Of a stretch of DNA of 48,683 nucleotides, positions 22,351-35,160 are shown piece after piece (the first letter of the stretch is position 1; each line of letters begins with the position of its first letter). This DNA comes from Blattamonas nauphoetae. Its lineage: Eukaryota; Preaxostyla; Oxymonadida. Position numbers and translations under genes: made by a program. A model generated the notes under the pieces. That model saw only the letters and a program-made list of their open reading frames with translations, was not told the origin of the DNA and searched no databases. The stretch spans positions 1-48,683 of the forward strand of contig JARBJD010000451.1 in assembly GCA_033064195.1 (NCBI GenBank), in the 5' to 3' direction.

Positions 22351-22894
22351 CAACAGCAGATTCACATCGCCTCCAAATGAAAACAATCCATTTGTGTTTT
22401 TTGATATCACAATCGGTGGAAAGAAAGTCGGACGGATCACAATGGAACTCTTTGCAGATGTTTGTCCGAAAACATGCGAGAATTTCCGTCAGCTTTGCAC
22501 AGGTGAAGCCAAGAAGGATGGTGTCTCAATTGGCTATAAGGGGACTATTTTTCACCGAGTTATCAGCGGGTTTATGGTTCAAGGTGGCGATTGCATCTCC
22601 AGCACCGGAAAGGGAGTCTTCAGCATCTACGGATCCACATTCAGCGATGAAGACTTCTCTTTGCACCATGAATGTGAAGGGCTGCTTTCCATGGCAAATT
22701 CTGGGCCAGACACGAATGGGTGCCAGTTTTTCATCACATGCGCCACATGCAAATGGCTTGATGACCAGCACGTCGTTTTTGGGCGAGTGATTGACGGTAT
22801 CAAGATTGTGAAGATGATCGAAGCTTCCGAAACACTCCCTCAATCTCAAAAACCTAAAGTTGCTGTTTTAATTGCTGAGTGTGGAGAGATTTGA
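22343..22894 (+). CDS. Cyclophilin-type peptidyl-prolyl cis-trans isomerase
   Basis: A single-exon cyclophilin of the cyclophilin A type and length (about 183 residues from ATG 22343). Visible landmarks: [15 protein letters not shown], the NFRQLCTGE block, [14 protein letters not shown] carrying the catalytic Arg, [20 protein letters not shown], the substrate-pocket Trp in [11 protein letters not shown] with the His of the active site, and a final [11 protein letters not shown] strand. It isomerises prolyl bonds during folding. No signal peptide or extra domain is seen, so it is probably cytosolic. The upstream in-frame TTG at 22298 is not needed. The next gene (bromodomain protein) converges on it. 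Confidence 0.92.
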   Translation: MSINSRFTSPPNENNPFVFFDITIGGKKVGRITMELFADVCPKTCENFRQLCTGEAKKDGVSIGYKGTIFHRVISGFMVQGGDCISSTGKGVFSIYGSTFSDEDFSLHHECEGLLSMANSGPDTNGCQFFITCATCKWLDDQHVVFGRVIDGIKIVKMIEASETLPQSQKPKVAVLIAECGEI

Positions 22895-23139
22895 GACATC
22901 TTATTTCTTTCTTCATTTTCACTTCATGTCAGAACATCTCACGAATCGCCTTGCAAAAACTGCTTTATTGGTCATGTTTTGTTCTAAAACATTATTATGG
23001 TCAGATTTTATTCCACGAATGAGAGATGGGAGCTCAGACGAGCGATACCATGCAAAAACAAGATGAAGTGGGAAGAAAAATGATTATCCTTTCTCGTATC
23101 ACACAGAAAACGATTCAACTATCCCAACAGACACCTGGT

Positions 23140-24297
23140 TCACCTATAGTCTGTGTCCGCCAAGCGACCGCGCTTGACACCCAAAGTGAACTCGTAGAGA
23201 GCGTCAATCTTGTCTGAGCTCAGTTCATACAAATCAATAGAGACGTCCTCTTCAGTTGAAGCCTGATCATCGATTCCAACAATCTCCAGAAACGTTTGTT
23301 GCTCTTCTTCTGTGAGATCGTTTTCGAGAGCTGCGATCTCATTGATTTTATCAACCAACGAAAGTAATGAGCTTATCTCTGCCTGACGAGATTGTTTGGT
23401 AGTGGGGGGAACTGATTCTGGGGGAGTTTCGGGAACAAGGTAGGGGATAGCAACATCAGCTTGACTTCGAATCCATCGCTGTTCTCGGACGTGAAGTTGG
23501 TCGAGTTCGAGTGCTGTGGGATTTCTCATCTCCATCACCCATTCTTGGAGCTTTGAAAACCTCTTGTCAGCCTCGTCGTTCAGTTTATCGCATGCAGCAA
23601 TGATGGGATGGGTGGGACCATTGAATTTGCGACAATTGTCCCAAACCAACTGAACATCATCTATAACCTCTCGTGGATGGCTGTATTCCCCATTTTCAAT
23701 GTCGGTCTTGATTGTCCCGAGATCTTTCGGTTTTTTGATCACATCGAAGTAAGTAGGGCATCCCAGAAGAATTGGATCCACGGGAATTGAAAAACTTTTA
23801 TTAACATCAATTTTGATCAGGTCACGGAGAATATATGCCATGTATTTCATTTGAAGGGGGACATTTGGTGCGAATTTTAATTTGTTGAGTTGGGTGACTG
23901 AAAATGAGATGATAAACATCAAATCAAACTAACATTGGGAGGAGGTTGATTGGATTGATGAGAGGAGCTTGATAGCTCATCGTAAGGATGAGTATATCTT
24001 GAATGTGTGGTGGTACGTGTCGATCGGCGAGGTCTCGATCCATGTGGCTTTTGAACCTGTAAAACACAGTGCAAAATTAAAAGTGTCATTAAATTAGCAA
24101 ACCTGTGGGAGGGGAGGTAATGTTGGAAGCTGAAGATGTGTCTTAATGAAGCTAGAAGGGAAATGAATACTGATTGGCTTTGTGCTTGTTCTGGATACTG
24201 TTGTTGAAGTACCCATGCATAAACTTCTGCACAATGATGAAAATATTCACGAATCTCTGCAATTTGCTCAGTCGGGTCAAGTGAATCGATTTCCATC
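23140..24297 (-). CDS. Single-bromodomain protein with C-terminal NET domain (BET-like)
   Basis: The bromodomain lies in the main exon (about 23900-23550): SIPVDPILLGCPTYFDVIKKPKDLGTI is cut here to its landmarks PVDP, YFDVIKKPKDL and the acetyl-lysine-binding asparagine in NCRKFNGPTHP. A C-terminal NET-like segment (QQTFLEIVGID, then a DLYELSSDKIDALYEFTL block) gives the bromodomain-NET order of BET proteins, but with one bromodomain, as in plant GTE proteins. Such proteins read acetylated histones. The 5' exon starts at ATG 24297 (MEIDSLDPTEQIAEI). An intron of about 36 nt lies near 23903-23938, with the reading phase across it off by one, and another probable intron lies at 24060-24110. 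The stop is TGA. Confidence 0.8.
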
Positions 24298-24504
24298 TCA
24301 GTGAAAGTGTTTGTGGGACTTGTGACAACCCGTCTACCACCGACCAAATCGTTCCTTCATGGATCCAGTCAAAAATACTTTTTATTCCGAGAAAAATGTG
24401 AAACGAGTGTTTCAGTTGTGAGAAAAACCGACGAGAAGATTTGAAAAGACATTCACTGCTCTGTTTGGGACGAACGAACGATGGTGAAAATAAATATGAA
24501 GCGA

Positions 24505-25680
24505 TTACTCTTTCTCATCCTTCTTCTTCATTCTTCGCATCCTTTTCGCATTTTCTTTCAACACTTTCTGAACCGCCTCCTCGTCGTCACAGATCCGACA
24601 TCTCATCCAGCTCACATCCTCAACAGCTTGAACAATAACCGATGGGCCTTTATTTTCTTTCTCCGCATCTTCTTCGTTTCCGGCAAGTGAATTGTTGTCC
24701 TCCCGAGGAGAGAGAGGCACTCCACCATAGCCCGCATAGAAATTCTCGGTTGAGAGTTCTTGCTTCTTAACAACAATCACCTTCTGTTTTTCGTATGTTT
24801 GTGGGTTGTTTGTTGACGGGGCAACGTTGAATCGGATCTGCTTTGGCTTCGTCTTCTGTTTTGGTTCTCCTTCTTCTCCCTCCTTTCCTTCTTCGTCCTC
24901 ACCTCCTTCTTCCTTGGCATCGTCGCCCTTAATAATATCATCCAACGAGAGGGACATTAATGGGAGTTGAACTCCATTTTCTTCTGTCGTTGTGAAGGTG
25001 TATGGTTTGGGTGACGTCTCCGCCTTTTTCGGTGTTCCTGTTTGTGTTGCCGAATATGGTCCCTTCTGATCATCGCCGGAAGCCTTTCCGGACGGATTAT
25101 CTGTTGTCGCTTCAGGTGAGAATGGGTCTGTTCCATTGTGTGGTTTGAGAAATAGGTTAGGGTTGTAAGGTCCATATGAGAAAGGATTGATAGTTGCAAC
25201 TCCTTTGTTGAGATATTTCAGCATGTTCTTCAGTTGGAACGTGATGTCGTCTGCAGCAGAGGAAAGAGCGCTGTCGACATCATTCAAGACAGACACAAAT
25301 TGAGTGCTACGATCCGTGAGATATTGGTATCGGTTAACACCTGTAGTTTTTCCAAGGACATCATTCATCGCCTCGTTGTCGTTGGAGGAGGGATGATCGT
25401 AGGGTGTCAAGAGAGATGGGGCACTGATTACTTTCTCAGCTGTTTTCGAGGAGAGAACTGGGGCAAAGGTTGGATAGTGTTTTGGAATATCAGAGTGTAG
25501 AACAATGGCATCTACGGATTGTTTTAAATTTTCTGGTTCGAGTTCGACGAGTTTGTTGTATTGAGCGATGAAAGTTTGTTCTTTGTCGAGAAAGTGCTCA
25601 GAGTCATGTTGGAGAGGGGTAGATGGAGCTTGAGTAGTATCAAGTGGATGGACCATTAGTGGAGTCGACACAGCTTCCAT
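24505..25680 (-). CDS. Unidentified acidic, low-complexity protein
   Basis: One uninterrupted frame of about 390 residues from ATG 25680 (MEAVSTPLMVHPLD) to TAA 24505. The N-terminal half is helix-prone (EQTFIAQYNKLVELEPENL). The middle has a Pro/Thr/Asn-rich linker and a strongly acidic KEEGGEDEEGKE stretch, and the end is a lysine-rich tail after a Cys pair (RCRICDDEE). No domain was recognised; the composition suggests a scaffold or nuclear protein but this is a guess. It is divergent from the DPM3-like gene, with only 65 bp between the starts. Confidence 0.7.
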   Translation of the reverse strand: MEAVSTPLMVHPLDTTQAPSTPLQHDSEHFLDKEQTFIAQYNKLVELEPENLKQSVDAIVLHSDIPKHYPTFAPVLSSKTAEKVISAPSLLTPYDHPSSNDNEAMNDVLGKTTGVNRYQYLTDRSTQFVSVLNDVDSALSSAADDITFQLKNMLKYLNKGVATINPFSYGPYNPNLFLKPHNGTDPFSPEATTDNPSGKASGDDQKGPYSATQTGTPKKAETSPKPYTFTTTEENGVQLPLMSLSLDDIIKGDDAKEEGGEDEEGKEGEEGEPKQKTKPKQIRFNVAPSTNNPQTYEKQKVIVVKKQELSTENFYAGYGGVPLSPREDNNSLAGNEEDAEKENKGPSVIVQAVEDVSWMRCRICDDEEAVQKVLKENAKRMRRMKKKDEKE

Positions 25681-25745
25681 TGGTCGATGTGAAGACTTGT
25701 GATCAACCCATGGTCTCCACAATTGATCTCGTCGACAATCACAAC

Positions 25746-26184
25746 ATGCGAGTCATCTTGAGGTGGATCTTGATATTTGCTGCTGTTATCGCACTTGCAG
25801 TTTTCTTATCAAAACAATTCCCAAACGCTCCAATCTACGTGTCCAATCCATTCCTTGTCTGTTCTCTTTCATTCTCACAAGATCTATCTGTTCGTCCATG
25901 CGCTTCGTTAAATCATGCGCCTTCTCTTCATCTTTGTGAACAAAACTCCGATATTCCAGGTGTTCTGTGAATTTGTCGTCATCGTTGTGGCGTACATTCT
26001 TGTCGTCTCTGCAATCGGAGCTCGTCGATGCAAAGATTATCCCGAAGAAGGAAAGGAGATTGACAAGGTTTTTCTCCTTCTTCTCCATTTTACACCTCCA
26101 CTATTCTCTCTTCTCCAATCTCACACCAATCAGGACATCAAAGAAGCACAAGACTTCTACCGATCGAAAAATGTAACTTTCTAG
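25746..26184 (+). CDS. DPM3: DPM3-like subunit of dolichol-phosphate mannose synthase
   Basis: Three exons (25746-25838, 25960-26067, 26134-26184) give about 83 residues, close to the usual 92. Two hydrophobic segments (ILIFAAVIALAVFL and EFVVIVVAYILVVSAIG) are followed by a short cytosolic tail, CKDYPEEGKEI then IKEAQDFYRSKNVTF, which matches the conserved 'DCpEA..EL...I.EAk..L' tail of DPM3. DPM3 tethers the catalytic DPM1 subunit to the ER membrane for dolichol-phosphate-mannose synthesis. Splice phases are 0 at both junctions. The 121-nt first intron might hide a tiny exon. Length and layout are good; the assignment rests mainly on the tail. Confidence 0.7.
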
Positions 26185-26404
26185 GCTATGAATATCGTCT
26201 GGTCTTGTTTTATGCTTGCGTGAGACATGAAAAGATGGAACCAGTGATATTGTACAGACTTCTCTTTTTAACATGAACCATCCATGTCCCTGCTTATTTC
26301 TCGCATAACTTAAATCACGTTCTCCTCGAAATGGAATTCTGCTCCAAGCATTCCCATCAGATGTATCAAGCATCGAGAATAAGGGTCCCGTAACTTTTTA
26401 ATTG

Positions 26405-28765
26405 ATGAGTGTGAGGAGTAAAATAGGGCGTTTCATTCAACTTCAACAAAGTTCAAACATATTTCCAGATGATCAATTCCAATCTCTTCATCAACAAGGA
26501 GAATCGCTAGCTTCAACTCTTCAATATCTGTCTTTTCTAAACGATCTCGCTCCGAACTCATCTTCATCATCATCTCTCAATCCATCAATATGTTTGGATA
26601 TATCTGATGCGTATTCACATCTCCTCTCATTTTTTCTGAAACCAAAGTCATCGTCATCCACTCAAAACCCTCGTCAAACATCAGCCATTGACGACTTGCT
26701 TCAGCAAGAACTTTCTCTCTTATGTGATGATGATGAAGACGAACAACAAGATAATTCATTCACCACACGGGTTCCACTTCCACTCCCTGCGTACATTCCT
26801 GAGATGTCGCCAATATCTGGAGGCTTCACTTCTCCAAAACAACAATTATCTCTAACATCATCAATGGCTCTTACTCAGGAATCATTTGCTCTTTCTGTTG
26901 GACTGAAGAACTTCAATGCCACTCCTACGAATATCCAGAAAATCAAACGAACGAAACAAGTCAAACATACAAAGCGAGAACCAAGGAAAGAAACGCCAAA
27001 TATCATCCCTAAACAACAGGACTCACTTTTGCGTGTGGTTCAAAACGAAAGAACTCCCGCGCCCATTCATATCTCTCACCCTCAAACCGCATCCCTTCCG
27101 GCCCCGCGCCATCTCCCTCGCGCAGAAGCTCAGCCTCCTCCACCCGAACTCCCCCGAAAACTTCCACCGACACGTGGAATGCTGGGATCGCCTCCGATCA
27201 GAAACACCCTCCATCCCAATCAGAAGAAACCACTCCCAACGCAACAGAACCCTCGCTCTCTCTCAAACCCGTTTCTGGGCACATCCAACCCATCCCCCCC
27301 TCCACTCCCACCCCCACCTCCTCCGCAACAGGCACAACCGCCTCCCACAGCGTTTGTCACCGCCAGAGAGCAGCTCGTCCGAGACGAAGCCCAAAACAAG
27401 CGCGGATTGTCGTCAAACACGCCGACCACTCGTCCCAACCCATCCGCAAACAGACAGTTCGCACAGGGCAGGCAGCAGACCCCGATCCACTCGGAGCCCG
27501 AAGAAATCCCTTCATATTACGGCGGATCTCTCCCAAATTTGGGGAAACCGAGTGGGCTCAGCAGGAACCCTTCGTCACTCTCCAACCGCAGCTCGGCAGG
27601 GAAGAAGAAGGAGGAAGGGCTGGCTTCTCTCCCACCCGAACTGCTCGGCGGACTCGACCCGAACGACGAGCGACTGCAGGCACTCGATCCGAAGCTGGTC
27701 GAGACCGTGCTGCACGATCTGATGGACCACAAGCCAAAAGTGGATTGGGAGGACATCGCTGGGCTGGCCGACGCGAAGGCGTCGATCATGGAAGAGGTTA
27801 TCTGGCCGATGTCGAGGCCGGAGCTGTTCAACGGACTCAGAGCAACGGCGAAGGGCGTGTTGTTGTTCGGACCACCTGTATGCGAGGGAGAGGTGTTATT
27901 GTTCTGTTTTGGGTTGTTTTGCTGATTGTGTTCTGTCTGTCTCGTTCAGGGAACTGGGAAGACGATGATCGGGAAAGCCATCGCCTCCCTCTCCGACTCC
28001 ACCTTCTTCTCTGTCTCCGCCTCGTCGCTGATGTCGAAGTGGGTCTGCCTCTCTTCTCGCTCCTCTCATCTCTCGTTCAGGTCGGCGAAGGGGAGAAGAT
28101 GGTTCGAACACTCTTCACAGTTGCTGGGTGCTTCCCCCACGCGATCGTGTTCATCGACGAGATCGACTCTCTCCTCACTGTATCCCCTCCTTCTTCTCAC
28201 CCTCTCCTTTCCCCTCTTCCAGGCCCGTACTGAAGGCGACGCCGAAGCGAGTCGACGTGTGAAGACTGAGTTTCTGGTGCAGCTCGACGGAGTGGGCACG
28301 TCGCAGCGCGAGAAGGTGCTCATCATCGGCGCAACAAACAGACCGCAGGAGCTGGACGAGGCTGCGAGGAGAAGAATGACCTGTCGACTGTACATTCCTC
28401 TTCCAGACACTCCTGCTCGGTTGGAGCTGGTCTCGAAGCTGCTCAACAAGAACACACACGCTCTGTCGAGAGAGGAGTTGGAGGACATCGCTGCAATGAC
28501 AAAAGGGTATTCTGGGTCGGATATTCATGCCCTTTGCACAAACGCTGCTCGAGGACCACTCCGAGAAATCATGGCTGAGAGTAGAAACATCCATGACATC
28601 GATCCAAGCTCGATCCGACCCATCGGAATGAAAGATTTCACGTCGGCTTTCAGACAAGTTAGACCGAGTGTTGATCAAAAGGATTTACAGCTATTAGTGG
28701 ACTGGAACAATCAATATGGTTCTTTTTCGGCGAAAGAAGAAGCACTTCGCGAGAATCAGGATTGA
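26405..28765 (+). CDS. FIGNL1: Fidgetin-like AAA ATPase (FIGNL1 type)
   Basis: Four exons with introns at 27878-27949, 28043-28080 and 28180-28222. A long Pro/Ser/Gln-rich N-terminal half precedes the FIGNL1-type AAA module: DPKLVETVLHDLMDHKP, VDWEDIAGLADAKASI, Walker A GPP|GTGKT (split by the first intron), SASSLMSKW|VGEGEKM pore loop, Walker B VFIDEIDSLL, second region of homology GATNRPQELDEAARRRM, sensor-2 region GYSGSDIHALC, and the VPS4-like end VRPSVDQKDL. FIGNL1 and its relatives (katanin, spastin, VPS4) form hexamers; FIGNL1 works with RAD51 turnover in animals and plants. No frame breaks were seen. The start is the second codon region ATG at 26405; stop TGA. Confidence 0.92.
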
Positions 28766-28851
28766 TGCAAACGTTTGGAACAAAACAATCTAATCCAATG
28801 ACAAAAATGATTCAGTGCATGAATAAAGTGGGAGAGTGTAGAAATACGTAT

Positions 28852-29885
<1,034 letters not shown>

Positions 29886-30194
29886 TTCTTCGGAGAAAAT
29901 CTAGCTATGGGTTAGATCATATTCAGTGTCCAAAAACAGATCTTACCTGACAAAAATGATTTAAAATGATTTGAATAATTTGTCTTGCGTTTTCTTATGA
30001 CGAACTATGTTGACAAAACTTCAATTGACAGATATCCTAAAAAAATCATGTATGCCACAAACCAGCAGTTCACATCTATACTGTTTGACTTGAAGAAGAA
30101 ATGATTATTCGTGAGCTCGAGTTCGTGTGTACGGAATCTCGGTGTTTTCGCGAACCTTTCGAACCGAGCTTGTTCGTCATTTTTTCAATGGATT
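29886..30194. other. Upstream region of aldolase; no supported gene
   Basis: AT-rich sequence separates the aldolase start from the first inverted-repeat element. A minus-strand open frame ending at 30076 (LGSKGSRKHRDSVHT) could be a host exon cut off by the transposon, but nothing else supports it. Confidence 0.3.
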
Positions 30195-30795
30195 CTAATA
30201 GTGGTGTCACCAAACCGTCCGGCGTCACCAATCCGGCCTTTTTTCTGTGAGGGACTATTTTGGTCAAACTAAGAACAAAATAAAATTTTAGCATTATACT
30301 CCCACCCGATCCCGAGAAAACCTCAAAATACGTTTTACGTTACGAATGCACACATTTTTTTCAACTTTTTGCGGTCATTTCTCCACAACCAGCCATCCGT
30401 TTTAAATCAAATAAAAGGCATAATAGTCGGATAGATCTCGACAAAAGATGAACAAAAAATAAAAGGATTTTTTTCCTAAGAATATTTTGTCGAGAAAAAT
30501 TTGGGTTTTTTCCGATCTTCCCAAATACGCAGAATTTTTTCTCCAAATTTTTGCAAAAATGTTCGTTTCACCAAAAAAACGTTTTGCGAAAATTTTCATC
30601 GAAATTGATTTACTGGTTGTTGAGATATTGCCGAAACGATGTTTTTCATCGGGCAAAAGGGGGTATTTTGAGGATTTCTCGGGATCGCGTGGGAGTATAA
30701 TTCTTAAATTTCAGATTTTTCTTAGTTTGACCGATATTGATTTTTCCAGAAAAAAGGCCGGATTGGTGACATGGGACATATTGGTGACACAACTA
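30195..30795. mobile_element. Short inverted-repeat (MITE-like) element, about 0.6 kb
   Basis: About 140 bp at each end are imperfect reverse complements. The left arm starts ATAGTGGTGTCACC and includes CACCAATCCGGCC and GGTCAAACTAAGA, then ACTCCCACCCGATCCCGAG; the right arm mirrors these between about 30655 and 30795. No coding capacity was found. A related, larger element begins at about 31087. The exact ends and target duplication could not be settled. Confidence 0.7.
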
Positions 30796-31474
30796 TAACT
30801 TCGTTTTCCTCCAATATTCATTCGATTTGGAGCGATTCTAGTATTTTTCAGTGTTACATCTTTTCTTCTCGTCATTCTCAATCAAACTGGATATTTTCCA
30901 CATATTTTGACAAAAATTTAGTCTTTAATGAAATATGAACGAAAATGTGAGAAACCTTTCACGTTGAGAGATATTAGTCATTGAAGGATACCTGATGACC
31001 TGAACTGATCGGTTTCACGATGGGAACGAGCTGTGTTCCGCTCGCTTCTCGATTGTGAAAGATTTTTTCATCACGTTTCATTCTTATAGTTGTGTCAATT
31101 ATCCACGCCATGTCAATAATTCACGATCTGTTCAGGATAAATCACAATTGGTCGAACTAAGAAAAAGACAAAATTTTAGATTTATTTGATGTCAAAAATT
31201 TGAGAGTGCCTCATATCGCCCTGTAGGAAAATACACACAATTTTTGAAACTTTTTGGGGTCATTTCTCCACGACCAGACGTCCGTTTTGGACCGACGAAA
31301 AAGAGTTTTTTCGGATATATATCGATCAAAGAGGTTTGCTCTAAATGGAGGGTGGAATCTGAGTTTGCGGGCCAAATCTGATGTGGAGGGTGGAATCTGA
31401 ACGGGAGGGCATTTTCTACAATTGGAGGGGATTTTAAAAGGACAAACCAAACACAAGGAAACCAACTTTTTGAT

Positions 31475-31818
31475 GTTGTAGTGGCTCAGCTGGTAGATGA
31501 AGAGACATGCATGTGTAGGTCGAGGGTTCCTAACCTTTTATGTCCATTCTTTTTTCACTTTCTCGATTTTTGTTATTTTGAGGAAAACGATGATACCACG
31601 GAATATTTTGGTGTTTTTGAGAATAGAGAGTGAAAATAAATAAATCATTGAAGATCGACCCATTGACAAAATGGAACCTGCTTCATTTCAACCTCCGCCT
31701 GTCGAGTCGCAGGTTCAAAGCATGGAGCGATTTCTTGAACCAAATACTTTTCGAACACGCGAAGCGGCAGAAAAGTTTATCGTGGACACTGCCAAACAAC
31801 TGGAAATGCATTTCGTCC
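31475..31818 (+). repeat. Left TIR of the Mutator-like element, with tRNA-like module
   Basis: It is the inverted copy of about 33552-33893. It holds a tRNA-like module: A box TGGCTCAGCTGG at 31482, a B-box-like GGTTCCTAACC at 31525 (43 nt later), and a T6 run at 31550. The module points into the element. Confidence 0.75.
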
Positions 31819-32379
31819 TACTCGCCCCACCCGCCTCACCTATCCTCCTCGTCACTCCTTGTGCTTCTTGCTTGGCCTCCCAATCCAACTTGAGCTGCTG
31901 TTCCGTTTCTCTTTCTTGTTCTGTTTGACGAGACAAGAGACAATCCGAATGTGTGTGAGCTCTGACGTTCTGAGATGAAGGAAAATAGAAACAGAAAACG
32001 AGTCAGAAGACTGACAGTTGAAAAACACAATCAAACAACGACCACATTTGGATGTATCCGATGCGAAAGGGAGAAGCGGTGAGAGGAGGAGAGGCAAATG
32101 TGGGGCAAGCTGTCGTCTTTCCTGTGTCGAGGTCAGGTCGAATGAAGAGCGCGATTCCAGAGCTGAAAAGAGAGTCACAAAAAGAGAGAAGAAATTGATT
32201 GTGAAATGAACGGTTGAATAGACTGAGAAACACACTTATTCAATGTCGATATCACCAACAATGGTTCTTCCATGTTTCTGGTTTTGTCTCGTCTTGGTCA
32301 TCTTTGAAAGCTTGATTACTTGTTTTGTCCAAGGAGTCATCGCTTTCATTGTCTCCCTTGATGTCTTCTTCACTTTTTT

Positions 32380-33697
32380 CGATTTCTATTCGGGAGCCAG
32401 CTTTGCCTGTCACAGAATCGACATCCTGACCCCATTGGTTGCTCTTCGCCTCCAACTGTCTGGATCAAACTGCAGGTTTGTGTCTTTTGTCCCATACAGA
32501 TGCCAAGCCAGGTGGATAAGTGAAATTGAAATGGGTAGTTTTTGGACAGCGTATTCTGCCAAAACGTGCGAACACGGAAGGAGTGGTGTTGATATAGTAA
32601 GGTTTCGACATGAAGTTGCTCTAGCTTCGGCGAATAACATTTCAAAAATCCGTTTGATTCAGCTGAACTTCTAGTTGATGTTTGATAATTTCTGTGAAAC
32701 GAACATTCCTCCTCGGAAGATTGTTCTTCAGGGCAGAGTGAAGCCCTTCAGCCGGAGATGAAACAAGTATACCCATATGAGGTATACTGTTCACAAAACA
32801 AGAGACGAATGATTGTTCTTTTGAGAACCATTGGTAGTTGAGGTATTGTTTGAACAATGATAGATCAATATCGTACACATCGAGAGAGTTCAAAAAGGCC
32901 GCTTTGGCCATTGGAAATGAAGCAGAGTCATCATGTTCCACGAGTTTGTTCCATTGTGTCATAATTCGAATTGTGAGATCCTCTCTCTCTGGACTTGTCT
33001 GGAAAGATGTGCGAAGGTGGGCTTCGACGTTTCGTAGAATCTGCCATCGGCATAATAGATGTTTTATGGTAGGGCATGCTGCACGAATCGCGGCTGCCAT
33101 TGCTGCATCGGCGTCAGTGAGGATCCCATATGTTTGTTCCAGTCCCCCAACCCTTAGATACAATTGATGCAAAATCCAAATGTAATCTTCTGTCTTTTCA
33201 GATCGAATAAGAACATATCCCATACCAATTTATCTTCCAATTGAATGCTTCCCGGCAATCTGTCCAAGGTGGTTTCCGTTCTTGTTGGTGTTGTACGTAG
33301 CATCCATCACGATCATGGTGGGGAATTGTTGATAAATGTGGTCAGTATCGATTTTGGAGTGGGAATGGTCTTTCCCATTCCATCATACTGTCCATACATC
33401 ACTTTTTTGAGAATAATTGGCGTTGTGTCAACATAGACATCCGGAGTCTTTTGTGGTTGAATTTGGACGCTGACTTGATTCTGGACTGCGTTTTCTTTCG
33501 TGAGCGATGCATTTGAAGTGAATATTTCTGCCAGCATACAATCCTCGAACGACGAAATGCATTTCCAGTTGTTTGGCAGTGTCCACGATAAACTTTTCTG
33601 CCGCTTCGCGTGTTCGAAAAGTATTTGGTTCAAGAAATCGCTCCATGCTTTGAACCTGCGACTCGACAGGCGGAGGTTGAAATGAAGCAGGTTCCAT
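32380..33697 (-). pseudogene. MULE-type transposase (FAR1/MULE family), frame broken
   Basis: The N-terminal part (MEPASFQPPPVESQVQ, then FRTREAAEKFIVD and NIHFKCIAHERK) resembles a FAR1-type DNA-binding domain. The catalytic core keeps all three acidic residues: Asp in MDATYNTNKNG (about 33300), Asp in ILTDADAAMAAAIR (about 33120), and Glu in SSPAEGLHSALK (about 32730). A CxH zinc-finger remnant (PCSHVLAEYAV) follows near 32560 in another frame. Breaks lie near 33430-33330 (shift), at 33230 (in-frame TAA after HSIGR), and at 32642, where a T run precedes the shift. Transposition from this copy alone is unlikely unless these are sequence errors. Confidence 0.8.
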
Positions 33698-33893
33698 TTT
33701 GTCAATGGGTCGATCTTCAATGATTTATTTATTTTCACTCTCTATTCTCAAAAACACCAAAATATTCCGTGGTATCATCGTTTTCCTCAAAATAACAAAA
33801 ATCGAGAAAGTGAAAAAAGAATGGACATAAAAGGTTAGGAACCCTCGACCTACACATGCATGTCTCTTCATCTACCAGCTGAGCCACTACAAC
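33552..33893 (-). repeat. Right TIR of the Mutator-like element, with tRNA-like module
   Basis: It is the inverted copy of 31475-31818. It contains the transposase start and the same tRNA-like module on the minus strand, so the module reads toward the transposase. Confidence 0.75.
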
Positions 33894-34039
33894 TTCAAAA
33901 AAATCATTTCACCAAACAATGATTCTACCAACACTTTCATCAAATTTGGTTCACAGGTTGTGAAGATATTGCCGAAACACTTTTTTCTTGGGCTAGACGG
34001 GGTATTTTAAAGGTTTTCTTGGAATTGCGCCGGGATACA

Positions 34040-35160
34040 GTCACGGTCACATGGGTTCGCGGATGAAGGACGATATTTCACTCTTTCATTTCATATGTAT
34101 TCTCATTGATTTCCTTGTTTTACCACTTTAAACTCTTCGAAAAATGGTAAAATGTGGTTTTTCAAAAGTGAAATCGAAATGATAAAAAGAATGGGTTCAT
34201 CTCCGTCGTCCACCAAATGTTCCTCACTCTCAATAATATTTCCAGGATCTATTTCCGACAAGAACTTCATTCATCCTCTTTTTCAGCGACAAGAGGGACA
34301 ACTGAATTGGGTTGCAAAGATCCTTCTGCATCACGCTTCTTCTGACAAGTTTCTGATAAAAAATTGTATGACGTCTTTTTTTGTAAAGTTTCTCCCATAT
34401 TTTTCACCAAAAACTCTCTTTTGGTGAAAGAACTGGGCTTTGTGGAGGTTCGATCATGGTAGAAAAGTGTGTTGTGGCTATCCAACCTTGTAGAGTGTTT
34501 CATTTATTTCTCCTCTTTATTTGTAGGAACAACAACCGATTTCAGCAACGATCATGGCATCCTCCTGTGCTTTTGTGCATCATGTGACTGTCTTTTATGT
34601 TTGTCGTTTCATTCTTCGATTCGTCAGGTACGTTTTGAATATGCTCCGATTCGTGCTTTTATTTCAGAGAATTTGTCTCGCAATCCCTGTGGCCGACTTT
34701 CCAGACGTCAGTTTAGGAAGGATCTCTTTCTTCCCTTGAGGACTGCATTTTCATCTTTTCTGAATCTTCCAATTTGGAAAAGAGAACTGAAAGAGAAGGA
34801 CAGACTTGATATGTTAGGAGATGTGATATCATTTCCTTTTTTATTGATGAGTTTTTTTTCGAGTGTTTTGAGTCGTTCATTTTCAACCACACATCTGTGT
34901 TTCATTCATTTCCTTCAAGTATGACACGCTATCTCCTCTCACATACAGAATAAGTCATACCATTTCATCGAAAGCATTCTCGTTAGTTTTGTCTTATCGT
35001 TAACAATTTTCTGGGTTAGATCACGTGCATGATTTCCTGCAAATTCTGGCGAATGTCGAATATCTGGGCCGATTTGAAATGAGAAATAAAACAGAAGAAA
35101 GGGAAAAGCAAGAACAAATGATGTGAGATTCAACCGCGAACAGATGAGATTTCGACTGTA
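34040..35160. other. No supported gene
   Basis: AT-rich sequence between the two arm fragments of the second inverted-repeat element. Short plus-strand frames with intron-like gaps (for example FQRQEGQLNWVAKILLHH near 34280) look weakly coding, but no family was recognised. Confidence 0.3.

Larger units (their letters stand above)
31475..33893 (-). mobile_element. Mutator-like element (MULE) with about 340-bp TIRs
   Basis: The arms 31475-31818 and about 33552-33893 are essentially identical inverted copies starting GTTGTAGTGGCTCAGC. The minus strand encodes a MULE/FAR1-type transposase. Because the right arm contains the first codons of the transposase, the left arm carries a copy of them. 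A clear 9-bp duplication was not found; an 8-bp direct repeat ACCAAACA at 31446 and 33911 would place the ends about 20 bp further out. The identity of the arms suggests recent activity, though the transposase frame is broken. Confidence 0.8.

Noticed and set aside
31345-31400. The two GGAGGGTGGAATCTGA copies as a CRISPR-like or tandem array.
   Set aside because: Only two copies with one spacer, in a eukaryotic transposon context.
31446-33918. ACCAAACA as the target duplication of the Mutator-like element.
   Set aside because: It is 8 bp and lies 17-21 bp outside the recognisable TIRs, where the two flanks do not align well; kept only as a possibility.
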